Shown here: piece after piece, positions 25,501 to 33,281 of the stretch
How the letters are laid out: the number at the start of each line of letters is the position of its first letter
How positions within the stretch are numbered: the first letter of the stretch is position 1
Assembly (NCBI GenBank): GCA_025994075.1
Contig: JAMQGV010000018.1
Location: 117,768 to 181,767 of the forward strand
Direction: 5' to 3'
Length of the DNA stretch: 64,000 nt
DNA from: Vicinamibacteria bacterium
GTDB taxonomy: Bacteria; Acidobacteriota; Vicinamibacteria; Fen-336
Made by a program: the position numbers and the translations under genes
Notes under the pieces: generated by a model
What the model saw: the letters and a program-made list of their open reading frames with translations, nothing else
Told to the model about the DNA's origin: nothing
Database searches by the model: none

Positions 25501-25678
25501 CGATCTCGGCCGGGGAGGAGTTGGGGTAGGGGACCACCACGGCGACGAACGGGGCGTCCAGCGTCGGCAGGTAGGCGAGCGGCAGGCGCAGCGCGCCCAG
25601 GGCGCCGATCACGACGATCGACACCAGCAGCACGAAGCTGGTGACCGGGCGGCGGACGGCGAGAGCGGGGAGGTTCAT
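22589..25678 (-). CDS. RND efflux permease, second pump of the operon
   Basis: A 1029-residue inner-membrane RND pump: TM1 (VTSFVLLVSIVVIGALG), a large periplasmic porter loop, then TM4 with GMLVDNAIVVLESIDR. In that motif the proton-relay pair of AcrB (Asp-Asp) is Asp-Asn. The second half has its own periplasmic loop and GVVVNNGIVLLDRVNHY. Such pumps export drugs, lipids or metals through an adaptor and a TolC-like channel. ATG 25678 overlaps the stop of the upstream RND gene by 4 bases (ATGA), so two different pumps are made in a coupled way, as in MdtBC-type systems. Substrate unknown. Confidence 0.88.
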   Translation of the reverse strand: MNLPALAVRRPVTSFVLLVSIVVIGALGALRLPLAYLPTLDAPFVAVVVPYPNSSPAEIERQIARPLEEVFATLPDVKRMRSNSDADRCQVVLEFQWGLELDVIRMLVREKLDQARAQLPADVADVQVFSFNTADIPIVQARISAPGVDFSQNYELLENRIANRIRRLPGVARVDLGGVEPREIWIDLRQDALRAHRLDLETLVRRLQSANLSLALGPVEDGGRRLAARATGAITTLDEVRALAVNAAGLKLADVAEIRYEEPPVEFGRRLNLAPAIALEVFKESTANTVEVAEAVMRTIKEDIGADPLLQGVNVFVWEDQAREIRSGLEGLTGSGIEGALLAVGVLYFFLRRWDSTLVVSAAIPVSLLMTTGVMYFAGANLNVLSMMGLMLGVGMLVDNAIVVLESIDRRQRAGDAPAEAALRGAREVSMAVVCSTLTSVIVFLPLVVGAKNNITIMLGEIGWTISVAMAASLAVSLLMIPLLGRYMRPRDAKEPFGLRWLEARYETALHWSLTHRKSSAAIVVVSLVLGVLPLAAGLVESSTFAGSVNRRLVMDYEFADFTYQADVEKVVAATERFLLERKDEFRTRDVYSFYGDNQATTALVLAVEDLPDEEMKALRKKIRDQVPQHPGVKLRFQDDEDSNGGSGTTFAVRLYGNDPQALEQWAEKAVAALSGIEHVADVTSSSRDAAMEVQARLDPDKARRLGLDPRRMADLLGFTLGGTRLARIAGPEREIDVNLALRMADREDLSDLRLLPAATTPEGRVVTLGEVASFEMVRKPRAIDRENRTARVMVSGSYDGKSFGNEGRPKVKEAMDALGLPPGVSWSFGRRIEQQDEDGKQMLLNFLLALALVYVIMASLFESLLQPFAILFSIPFSLFGVTWLLAATGTPFNLMANIGLLILVGVVVNNGIVLLDRVNHYRNEGLAREEAIRRAGADRLRPILMTAATTILGLLPLALGNAGLGGWAYYYPLARTVMGGLASSTVLTLLILPFVYCVLEDVSLWWSRLWRLSAPRPATEPANQPAQA

Positions 25679-28600
25679 GCGAGGGCCTCGCGCGCGGAGG
25701 TGCCGGAGTCGGGGGCGACGCCGACGCCCTCCGCGGTGCCATCGCCGGCGGGTTGCGCCAGTGCCTCGGCCGCCGGGCTCCGATCCAGGAGCAGGTAGGC
25801 CGAGGGGATCACGACCAGTGTCAGCAACGTGGAGAAGCTGAGCCCGGCGATCACCGTGATGGCGAGCGGCGCCTGAAGCTCCGCGCCTTCGCCGAGACCC
25901 AGCGCCATCGGAATCAGGCCGAGCACGGTGGTGGCGGTCGTCATCAGGATCGGGCGCAGCCGGCGCTGGCCGGCCAGCAGCAGCGCGTCGCGCACGGCGT
26001 GGCCCTCCTCGCGGAGCTGCTTGACGGCGTCGATCAGCACGATCGCGTTGTTGACGACGATGCCGCCGAGCACGACCACGCCGATCATCACGACGACGGT
26101 CACGGTCTGCTGCAGCAGGAGCAGGGTCGCGACCACGCCGACCGCGGCCAGCGGCACCGACCCGAACACCACGAACGGGTGCAGCAGCGACTCGAACTGC
26201 GCGGCCATCACCAGGTAGACGAGGAACAGGGCCAGGCCCAGCGCCAGCATCAGCGAGGCGAACGAGCGCTCGCGCTCCTCCTCCTGGCCGGACAGCGAGG
26301 CGACGACCGCAGGCGGCAGCGGCGCCTCGCGCAGGACGCTGCGCACGTCGGCCGCAGCAGCGCCGAGGCTGCGCCCCGTGAGGTTGGCGGAGACGACCGC
26401 GGCGCGGCGCTGGGAGATGCGCCGGATCTCGGCGGGGCCGACCGCGCGCTCGACGGTCGCGACCGAGGACAGGTACACGGGCGTGCCCTCGCGCTGGGCG
26501 ACGATCACTCGCGCCACCTCGTCGGCCGTCACCTCCTGGCGCTCGGACGCCCGCACCAGCACGTCGATCTCGCGGTCGCCCTGGGTCATGCGGGTGGCCA
26601 CCTCGCCGCGCACCTTCTGGCGCACGACCGAGGCGACCTGGCCGAGGTCGAGGCCGAGCCGGGCCAGCGCGTCGCGGTCGAAGCGGACGTGGAGCTCGGG
26701 GCTGCCCAGCTCGGCCGAGGAGCGCACGTCGACGAGACCGGGCAGCGCGGCCAGTCGCTCGCGCAGGTTCGCGGCCGCGACCCGCACGGCGTCCAGGTCC
26801 TCGCCGTAGACCTCCACCTCGATCGGCGTGCGGAACGAGAAGGAGGAGGGGCGCTCGAACGTGACGCGGGCGCCGGGGATGCGCGAGAGCTCCTCGCGCA
26901 GCCGCGCCAGGACCCGCTCCTCGGCGGCCGTTCCGGCGCCCGGCTTCATGCGGACCTCGAGGCGGCCGGCGTTCTCGCCCTCGGTGCCAGTGGAGCTCAG
27001 CGACGCGGCGCCGCCGGCCAGCATCGCGTACGACTCGATCGCCTCGTCGCCGGCCAGCGCCTGCTGCGCGGGGAACAGGGCGCGGTCGGTCTGGTGCAGC
27101 GGCGTGCCCTCGGGCAGCTCCACGAGGTAGCGGAACTCGCCCTGGGCGAAGCTCGGGATCAGGTCGACGTCGAGCCGGGTCGCGCCGAGCACGGCCAGCG
27201 CGAACAGCGCCGCGGAGACCCCGACCACGCGACGGGGCCGGTCGAGGGCGGCGGCGAGCAGCCGCGGATAGCCGACCAGCACGCGGCCGAGCACCGAATC
27301 GAACGCACGGGCCACCGGCGCCGACAGGCGGGTGGCGAGCCGGAACGCGGCGGCGACCGCGCGGCGGCCGGCCCGGAGCAGGAAGCCCGGGGCCGCCACC
27401 AGCACGGCCTGACGGGCCCGGCCGAGGCGGCTGAGCGGCGCTCCCGCGGGGGCCGACGCCTCGGTGGCGAGCGCCCGGCGGACGCCGCGGGCCGAGACCA
27501 TCGGGATCAGGGTCAGCGCCACGGCCAGCGACGCGACCTGCGAGAACGACACGGTGAGGGCCTGATCGCGGAAGAGCTGGGCCGCGAAGCCCTCGACGAA
27601 GACGACGGGCAGGAACACCGCGACGGTGGTCAGCGTGGAAGCCACGACGGCGCCCGCGACCTCGCCAGCGCCGCGCAGCACCGAAGGCACCAGCGACTCG
27701 CCGCGCTCGCGGCGGGCGACGATCGCCTCCAGCACGACGATCGCGTTGTCGACCAGGTTGCCGACCCCGAGCGCCAGCCCGCCGAGCGAGATCACGTTCA
27801 GCGTCACGCCCATCCGGTACATCATGAAGAAGGTCGCCACGATCGAGACCGGGATGCACAGGCCGACGATCAGCGTGCTGCGGAGGTCCTTCAGGAACAG
27901 GAGCAGGATGATCATGGCCAGCGCGCCGCCGGCGATCGCGTTGCCCATCACGCCGTCGATCGCGCTCTCGATGAAGCGGGACTGGTCGGTGCCGTAGCCG
28001 AGCGCGACGCCCGCCGGCAGCTCCTTCTTCAGGGCTTCCATCCGGGCCCGCGTCGCCCGCGCCACGTTGACGGTGTTGGCGTCGCCTTCCTTGTAGAGGT
28101 CCAGCTCGACCGCCTCGCGGCCCGCGAAGCGGGTGACCACCTCGCGGCGCTTGTGGGTGCGCTCGACGATCGCCACGTCGCGCAGCCGCACGGGGCGGCC
28201 GTCGCGCTCGGCGACGATCGTGGCCTCGATGTCGCCCAGCGCCAGGAACTCGTTGTTGGCGCGCACCAGGTAGCGCGCCTCCTGCTCGTAGAGCGAGCCG
28301 CCGGCGAGGTTGACGTTCTCGCGCGCGAGCACGTCCTTCACCTGCTGGGCGGTCAGGCCGAGCAGCGTCAACTGGCCCTCGTCGAGGCGGACCTGGATCT
28401 CCTCCTCGAGGCCGCCGTTGACCTTGACCGCGGCCACGCCGTCGATCGACTCCAGGTCCTTCTTGAGGATCTCCTCGGCGACGTAGCGCAGCCGGAACAG
28501 CGCGGCCTCGGCCCGCTTCGCCTCGGGAGTGCCGGGCGCGGCCGTCGCGCCTTCGGCGGCGGTGTCGGTCAGGTACAGGCGCTGGATCGGGTCGGTCGAC

Positions 28601-29010
28601 GGGTCGAAGCGGAGGATGACCGGCTTCTCGGTCTCGCGCGGCAGCGTGATCACGTCCAGCTTCTGGCGCACGTCGAGCGAGGCGAGCGCCATCTCGCGGC
28701 CCCACTCGAACTCGAGCGTCACCTGCGACAGCCCGGGGCGCGAGCGCGAGGACATGCGGCGCACGCCGGCCAGGATGCCGACCGCCTCCTCGACGCGGCG
28801 GGTGACGAGCGTCTCGACCTCGGCCGGGGCCGCGCCGGGGAAGCGCGTCTCGACGGTCAGCGAGGGGTACGACAGCTCGGGCAGCAGGTTGATCGGCAGC
28901 CGGTCGAACGCCACCAGGCCGAACAGCACGACGGCCAGCGTGAGCATCGAGACCGTGACCGGCCGCTTGACGCTGAACTCGATGGCGGAACGCAGCAAGA
29001 CTCCCCCCAC
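25675..29010 (-). CDS. RND efflux permease, first pump of the operon
   Basis: A 1111-residue RND pump, slightly longer than usual. The extra length lies in the centre (about residues 500-590), rich in Ala/Arg between the two halves (including LSRLGRARQAVLVAAPGFLL). The N-terminus begins SAIEFSVKRPVTVSMLTLAV. TM4 carries LVDNAIVVLEAIVARRERGE, again Asp-Asn rather than Asp-Asp. The C-terminal half has VVNNAIVLIDAVKQLREEG. It follows the adaptor gene by 83 bases that contain a strong hairpin, and overlaps the second pump. Together they suggest one adaptor serving a heteromeric pump. No outer-membrane factor is nearby. Confidence 0.88.
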   Translation of the reverse strand: MGGVLLRSAIEFSVKRPVTVSMLTLAVVLFGLVAFDRLPINLLPELSYPSLTVETRFPGAAPAEVETLVTRRVEEAVGILAGVRRMSSRSRPGLSQVTLEFEWGREMALASLDVRQKLDVITLPRETEKPVILRFDPSTDPIQRLYLTDTAAEGATAAPGTPEAKRAEAALFRLRYVAEEILKKDLESIDGVAAVKVNGGLEEEIQVRLDEGQLTLLGLTAQQVKDVLARENVNLAGGSLYEQEARYLVRANNEFLALGDIEATIVAERDGRPVRLRDVAIVERTHKRREVVTRFAGREAVELDLYKEGDANTVNVARATRARMEALKKELPAGVALGYGTDQSRFIESAIDGVMGNAIAGGALAMIILLLFLKDLRSTLIVGLCIPVSIVATFFMMYRMGVTLNVISLGGLALGVGNLVDNAIVVLEAIVARRERGESLVPSVLRGAGEVAGAVVASTLTTVAVFLPVVFVEGFAAQLFRDQALTVSFSQVASLAVALTLIPMVSARGVRRALATEASAPAGAPLSRLGRARQAVLVAAPGFLLRAGRRAVAAAFRLATRLSAPVARAFDSVLGRVLVGYPRLLAAALDRPRRVVGVSAALFALAVLGATRLDVDLIPSFAQGEFRYLVELPEGTPLHQTDRALFPAQQALAGDEAIESYAMLAGGAASLSSTGTEGENAGRLEVRMKPGAGTAAEERVLARLREELSRIPGARVTFERPSSFSFRTPIEVEVYGEDLDAVRVAAANLRERLAALPGLVDVRSSAELGSPELHVRFDRDALARLGLDLGQVASVVRQKVRGEVATRMTQGDREIDVLVRASERQEVTADEVARVIVAQREGTPVYLSSVATVERAVGPAEIRRISQRRAAVVSANLTGRSLGAAAADVRSVLREAPLPPAVVASLSGQEEERERSFASLMLALGLALFLVYLVMAAQFESLLHPFVVFGSVPLAAVGVVATLLLLQQTVTVVVMIGVVVLGGIVVNNAIVLIDAVKQLREEGHAVRDALLLAGQRRLRPILMTTATTVLGLIPMALGLGEGAELQAPLAITVIAGLSFSTLLTLVVIPSAYLLLDRSPAAEALAQPAGDGTAEGVGVAPDSGTSAREALA

Positions 29011-29058
29011 AGAGGCGCCACCGGGGCGCCCCGACCGAACGAACTGTCTGTCGAAGTG

Positions 29059-29085
29059 GCCCGCCCGCGAGGACCGCGGGCGGGC
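29059..29085 (-). other. Hairpin between adaptor and pump genes (possible attenuator)
   Basis: Perfect 11-base arms (29059-29069 and 29075-29085) around AGGAC, just after the adaptor stop at 29094. Inside an operon it could act as a partial terminator or mRNA stabiliser, giving more adaptor than pump. Confidence 0.45.
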
Positions 29086-29093
29086 GAAGTCGC

Positions 29094-30212
29094 TTAGCTC
29101 TTGGCGACCCGGATCGGGGCGCCGTCCTTCAGCGCGCCCTGGCCGGAGGTGATCACCCGCTCGCCTTTCGCCAGGCCGCCGGTGATCTCGACCTTGTCGC
29201 CTTCTTCGAGGCCGGTCTGCACGGCCTTCTTCTTCGCCTTGTCGCCATCGGCGACGAACACGAAGGCCTCGGAAAGCTCGCGGATCACCGCGGGCTTGGG
29301 CACCAGCAGCGCCTGGGGGCGCGTCTCGCGCACCAGGCCGACCGTCACGAACGCGCCGGGACGCACGCTGGCGGGGGGCTGCACGGCCTCGACCGTCACC
29401 TTGACCGTGCCCGACTGGGTGTCGACCACCGGGCTGATGCGCTGGATGCGGCCGCGGAAGCGGACGTCGTCGCGGGCCTTGAGGCTCATCTGCGCCTCCT
29501 GGCCGGGCTTCAGGTCCAGCACCTCGCGCTCCGGCAGGAAGATGCGCGCCACCAGCGGGTCGTAGTCGGCGAGCGTGAACAGGGCGTCGCCCGGCTTCAC
29601 CGTCTGGCCGTTCTGCACGCTGCGCAGGGTGACCTTGCCGGCGAACGGGGCGCGGACCTCGGTCTTCTCGAGCCGGCGGCGGGCCTCGTCGAGGGCGTGC
29701 TTCGCGACGTCGCGCTCGTAGCGGGCCTTGTCGACGTCCTGCGGCGAGACCAGCTTCTCGGCCGCCATCTTCTCGTTGCGCTCCCAGCTCAGCGACGCGT
29801 TGCGCAGGCCGAGTTCAGCCTTTTGAACCGCGAGCTGGGCGTCCGCGCGGTCGATCTGGACCAGCTTCTGGCCCTTCTGGACGAAGGCACCTTCTTCGGC
29901 CAGCAGCTCGACCACCCGGCCCTCGGCCTCGGCGACCAGCTTGACCTCGTCCTCCGCGACCAGATTGGCGCTGGCCACGAGGTAGGCCGAGACGGGGCCG
30001 ACCTCGACGGGCGCGAGCGCGACCAGCGCTGCTTCCTTCTTGTCCTTTTCGTCCTTCGCCTTCTCCGTGGGGGCGGCGGTCGCGGCCTGGGCCTCGGAGA
30101 CGCCGCCGGACTGGCGCAGGATGCCGACGCCGCCGAGGCCGAGCACGACGGCCAGGACGACGATCAGCAGCGGGCGGCGGCGGCGGAAGGGCTTTTCGAC
30201 CTCATCGAACAT
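29094..30212 (-). CDS. RND efflux periplasmic adaptor (membrane fusion protein)
   Basis: A 372-residue adaptor. One N-terminal membrane anchor (LLIVVLAVVLGLGGVGIL) is followed by a Lys/Glu-rich linker (KAKDEKDKKEAAL). Then come a lipoyl/barrel-sandwich half (VKLVAEAEGRVVELLAEEG), a helical hairpin, the second half (VRAPFAGKVTLRSVQNGQ) and a beta-barrel ending GERVITSGQGALKDG. It bridges the two RND pumps to an outer-membrane channel. ATG 30212 is preferred to GTG 30230 because GAGGAG sits 5 bases before it and would otherwise be inside the coding region. It is the first gene of the operon. Confidence 0.88.
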   Translation of the reverse strand: MFDEVEKPFRRRRPLLIVVLAVVLGLGGVGILRQSGGVSEAQAATAAPTEKAKDEKDKKEAALVALAPVEVGPVSAYLVASANLVAEDEVKLVAEAEGRVVELLAEEGAFVQKGQKLVQIDRADAQLAVQKAELGLRNASLSWERNEKMAAEKLVSPQDVDKARYERDVAKHALDEARRRLEKTEVRAPFAGKVTLRSVQNGQTVKPGDALFTLADYDPLVARIFLPEREVLDLKPGQEAQMSLKARDDVRFRGRIQRISPVVDTQSGTVKVTVEAVQPPASVRPGAFVTVGLVRETRPQALLVPKPAVIRELSEAFVFVADGDKAKKKAVQTGLEEGDKVEITGGLAKGERVITSGQGALKDGAPIRVAKS

Positions 30213-30233
30213 GGCGGCTCCTCGTGTCACCCG

Positions 30234-30246
30234 TCACAACGTGTGA
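30234..30246. promoter_or_regulatory. Palindrome TCACA-ACG-TGTGA upstream of the RND operon
   Basis: A 5-base-arm palindrome 10 bases upstream of the adaptor SD, in the divergent gap to the DUF362 gene. It could be a repressor operator; no regulator gene is adjacent. Confidence 0.3.
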
Positions 30247-30336
30247 GGTCCGCCGGAGGTTCCCGGGGTTTTTTGGACGCGGAGCGCGATTTCGGGGAAC
30301 ATTCCACCCCGCCTTTCCCAAGGGAGGTTCCGCCGC

Positions 30337-31374
30337 GTGCCCTCGCCGTCCGTCGTCGCCCTCGAGCCGGTCACCGATGACGTCCTCGCCGCCGTGCGCC
30401 GCGCGCTGGCGGCGTCCGGGTTCGAGCAGGCCGTGCCGAAGGGCGCCCACGTGGCGCTCAAGGTCAACCTGGGCTGGGACCTGCTGATCCCCGGCTCGAT
30501 CACGTCGCCCCTGTTCCTGGAGGCGGTGATCGAGGCGATCCGGCCCCACGTCGGGCGCATCTCGGTGGTCGAGTCCGACCAGGTGCTGGAGGACATCGAG
30601 GCGGCCTACGTGCGCAGCGGCCACGCCGAGGTGGTGCGGCGGACCGGGGTCGAGTGGGTCAACATGAGCGCCGGGGAGATGGTCTGGGTCGACCGCCCCG
30701 ACAACGCGGTCCTCCAGCGGATCGAGATCCCGAAGATCCTGCAGGAGGCGGTGCTGGTCACGCTGCCGGTGATGAAGACGCACGCCAAGACGGTGATCAC
30801 CGGCTCGCTGAAGAACCAGTGGGGCTGCCTGTCGAAGATGCGGCACGAGTACCACCTGGTGCTCGACGACGCGCTGGCGGACATCAACTCGGTGTGCCGG
30901 CCGCGGTTCGCGATCATGGACGGCACCATCGGTCTGGAGGGCAACGGCCCCAAGTCCGGCTTCCCGAAGGTGGCGGACCGGGTGCTGGCATCGGCCGACC
31001 CGGTGGCGCTCGACACGGTGCAGGCGCTGGTGATGGGGATCGACCCCGGCACGGTGCGGCACCTGGCCACCTGCGCGGCGCGCGGGCTGGGGACGAACGA
31101 CCCGGCGGCGATCGAGGTGCGGGGGATGGGCGTCGAGGCGGCGCGGGTGAAGTTCCGGCCGGCGAAGCACAACGCGGTGTCGGTGGTGGAGACGGTGCTG
31201 CGCAAGTCGGCGCTGAAGAAGCTGTTCTTCAACACCCCGATCTTCGACGTGTGCCTGTGGGGGGCGAAGAACTACTACCGGATCTGGACCGCGTTCGAGG
31301 CGCGGCGCTGCTGGGACGTGGCGCGGCGGCACCCGGTGTACGGGCCGCAGTGGAAGGGGCTCGGGCCGGCTTGA
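30337..31374 (+). CDS. DUF362 domain protein
   Basis: A 345-residue protein of the DUF362 family, function not established. Conserved pieces are VALKVNLGWDLL near the start, VTLPVMKTHAKTVITGSLKN in the middle, then LDDALADINSV and the following IMDGTIGLEGNGP. The last 100 residues are basic and contain NTPIFDVCLWGAKNYYR. It lacks the ferredoxin-like CxxCxxC cluster found in some DUF362 proteins. GTG 30337 has a clear SD (GGAGGT). Its stop overlaps the TTG start of the FAD oxidoreductase (TTGA), so the two are translationally coupled and probably act together. Confidence 0.75.
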   Translation: MPSPSVVALEPVTDDVLAAVRRALAASGFEQAVPKGAHVALKVNLGWDLLIPGSITSPLFLEAVIEAIRPHVGRISVVESDQVLEDIEAAYVRSGHAEVVRRTGVEWVNMSAGEMVWVDRPDNAVLQRIEIPKILQEAVLVTLPVMKTHAKTVITGSLKNQWGCLSKMRHEYHLVLDDALADINSVCRPRFAIMDGTIGLEGNGPKSGFPKVADRVLASADPVALDTVQALVMGIDPGTVRHLATCAARGLGTNDPAAIEVRGMGVEAARVKFRPAKHNAVSVVETVLRKSALKKLFFNTPIFDVCLWGAKNYYRIWTAFEARRCWDVARRHPVYGPQWKGLGPA

Positions 31375-32660
31375 GCTCTCCGCGCAGCGCGGTCGTGCTC
31401 GGCGGCGGGCTGTCCGGCCTGGCGGCCGCCTGGGAGCTGGCGCGCTCCGGCGTCGAGGTCACGCTCGTCGAGAAGTCCGCCGAGCTGGGCGGCCTCGCCG
31501 GCAGCTTCACGCGCGAGGGCCACGTCTACCCGCTCGGCTACCACCACATCCTCGGCCGCGACCGGGTGCTGCTCGAGTTCCTCGACCGCATCGGCGCGCT
31601 GCCGAGCGTGCGCTGGCGGCGGGTCAAGATGCTGTTCCGGGTCCGCGAGGGCCTCTACGACCTCGGCCACCCGGTCGACTTCCTGCGCTTTCCGATGGCG
31701 CTCGCGGACAAGCTGCGCTTCGCGCGGCTGATGCTGCGGGCGTTCTTCAAGTCGGACTGGAGCGACTGGAACGAGCGCAGCGCGCGCGAGCTGATCGACG
31801 GCTGGGCGGGCCCCGGGGTGCGGGCGGCGATCTTCGAGCCGCTGACCCGGCTCAAGTTCGAGCTCTCCTGCGAAGAGGTGAGCGGGGCCTGGCTGGGCGC
31901 GCGGCTGCACTTCCGCGAGGGCTCCTCCGCGTTCGGCTACATCCCCGGCGCCAACTGGACCCAGGTGCTGTGCCGGGGCGTCGAGCGGCTGGTGCGCGAG
32001 GCGGGGGTGCGGGTGGTGGCGCCGGCGGAGCTGTCGCGGCTGGAGGCGCAGGACGGCCGCGTGGTCGCCGCCCACACCGCCGACGGCCAGCGCCTGGCGG
32101 CCGAGCTGTTCGTCAGCACGATCCCGACGGAGGTGCTGACGCGGCTGCTGCCGGACGAGGCGGAGGCGCTCGCGGGCGTGCGCTACAGCGCGCTGCTGTC
32201 GGTGATCTGCTCGACCCGGCAGGACCTGGGCCGCGAGTTCTACTGGATGAACCTGCCGACGCTCGACCGCGCGGCGTGCGGCGTGTTCGACCTGACCAGC
32301 CTGAACCCGACGCTGGGGCCGGCGGGGGAGCGGGCGATCAACTTCGTCACCCACCTGAATGGCCGCCACCGGCCGTTGTTCGCGCTCTCCGACGAGGAGC
32401 TGATCGCGCGCTACCGCGAGGACTTCGCCGCCATCTTCGGCTTTCCGCTGGAGGCGAAGTGGTGGAACGTGGCTCGGGTGGCGATGTACTCGCCCGTGCT
32501 GATCAAGGGGTACCGGAACCCACCGCCGCGCAGCCCCGTCCACGGAAACCTGTGGTTCGCCGGCAACTACCGCACCTTCCCCTCGATCGTCTCGACGGGC
32601 ACCGCGCTCGGCTCCGGCGTCGAGACGGCCCGCGCGGTGCTCGCCGCGGGTGGGGCATAG
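31371..32660 (+). CDS. NAD(P)/FAD-dependent oxidoreductase (amine oxidase / desaturase-like)
   Basis: A 429-residue flavoprotein. The N-terminus has the FAD dinucleotide-binding motif VVLGGGLSGLAAAWELARSG followed by VEKSAELGGLAGS, as in protoporphyrinogen oxidase, phytoene desaturase and UDP-galactopyranose mutase-like enzymes. The C-terminus has the second FAD motif (WFAGNYRTFPSIVSTGTALG). Substrate not recognisable; family members oxidise or isomerise lipids, carotenoids or sugar nucleotides. The start is probably TTG 31371, overlapping the DUF362 stop by 4 bases; the Rossmann motif begins only seven codons later, which leaves no room for a later start. Confidence 0.78.
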   Translation: MSSPRSAVVLGGGLSGLAAAWELARSGVEVTLVEKSAELGGLAGSFTREGHVYPLGYHHILGRDRVLLEFLDRIGALPSVRWRRVKMLFRVREGLYDLGHPVDFLRFPMALADKLRFARLMLRAFFKSDWSDWNERSARELIDGWAGPGVRAAIFEPLTRLKFELSCEEVSGAWLGARLHFREGSSAFGYIPGANWTQVLCRGVERLVREAGVRVVAPAELSRLEAQDGRVVAAHTADGQRLAAELFVSTIPTEVLTRLLPDEAEALAGVRYSALLSVICSTRQDLGREFYWMNLPTLDRAACGVFDLTSLNPTLGPAGERAINFVTHLNGRHRPLFALSDEELIARYREDFAAIFGFPLEAKWWNVARVAMYSPVLIKGYRNPPPRSPVHGNLWFAGNYRTFPSIVSTGTALGSGVETARAVLAAGGA

Positions 32661-32663
32661 AAT
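32658..32663 (+). promoter_or_regulatory. Candidate -10 hexamer of the flavin reductase (leaderless)
   Basis: TAGAAT overlapping the stop codon of the FAD oxidoreductase and lying 7 bases before ATG 32671. No SD is present. Confidence 0.4.
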
Positions 32664-32670
32664 CGCCGCG

Positions 32671-33183
32671 ATGAGCGTCGATGCCGCGGCGTTCCGTCGG
32701 GCCCTGGGCCAGTTCGCGACCGGAGTGACGGTGGTCCTGACCCGCGCCGCCGACGGGCGCCGGCTCGGGCTCACCGCCAACGCCTTCTGCTCGGTCAGCC
32801 TCGAGCCCCCGATGGTGCTCGTCTGCGTCGGCAGCCGTTCCGAGGCCCACGCCGGCTTCGTCGAGTCCGGCCGCTTCGGCGTCAGCGTGCTGGCGGAAGG
32901 GCAGGCCGAGGTCTCGCGCCGCTTCGCCGCGCGCGGCCCCGAGCGCTTCGAGGGGGTCCTCCTGGACGAGGGGCCGCACGGCACGCTGCTGGTGCCGGGA
33001 GCGCTGGCCCGCCTCGAATGCCGGGTGGCGGCGGCCCACGAAGCGGGCGACCACGTGATCTACGTCGGCGAGGTCCTGGGCGCGGAGAGCGCCCCCGGAG
33101 CCCCGCTCCTGTATCACGCCAGCGGCTACGCCCGGCTCGCCCCGGCCGAAGAGGGTGGCGGCGGACCCCGCGATCGGGTATAA
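32671..33183 (+). CDS. Flavin reductase family protein (FMN-binding)
   Basis: A 170-residue flavin-reductase-like split-barrel protein. The start FRRALGQFATGVTVVLT and the following GLTANAFCSVSLEPPMVLVC are typical of NAD(P)H:flavin reductases that feed reduced FMN or FAD to monooxygenases. HVIYVGEVLGAE near the end belongs to the fold. ATG 32671 is preferred to an upstream in-frame start at 32650, since the conserved domain begins right after it. A two-component monooxygenase partner is not obvious; the di-iron protein on the opposite strand is a possible but unproven client. Confidence 0.85.
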   Translation: MSVDAAAFRRALGQFATGVTVVLTRAADGRRLGLTANAFCSVSLEPPMVLVCVGSRSEAHAGFVESGRFGVSVLAEGQAEVSRRFAARGPERFEGVLLDEGPHGTLLVPGALARLECRVAAAHEAGDHVIYVGEVLGAESAPGAPLLYHASGYARLAPAEEGGGGPRDRV

Positions 33184-33255
33184 GAGTCGAACGAGCGAAC
33201 TCACTGCAGGCGACCGCCTGCGAATCCCAACAACCAGTTGACTGGAAAGGAGCGA

Positions 33256-33273
33256 CGGGAGCCCAAGCTCCCG
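33256..33273 (+). other. Leader hairpin between SD and start of the creatininase-family gene
   Basis: Seven-base arms (33256-33262 and 33267-33273) around CCAA. It lies between a strong SD (AAAGGAG, 33246-33252) and ATG 33282. If folded, it shortens the SD-to-ATG distance from 29 to about 11 bases. A second hairpin, GCAGGC-GACC-GCCTGC, lies upstream at 33206-33221. Confidence 0.4.
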
Positions 33274-33281
33274 CCAGGGAC

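Noticed and set aside
22589..28705. A 2038-codon open frame on minus that seems to fuse two pumps
   Set aside because: Only codons from ATG 25678 onward read as an RND protein; the upstream part is the out-of-frame shadow of the first pump gene, which ends with an ATGA overlap.
30213..30230. Upstream GTG start for the RND adaptor
   Set aside because: The SD for ATG 30212 lies within these codons, so the longer form is unlikely.
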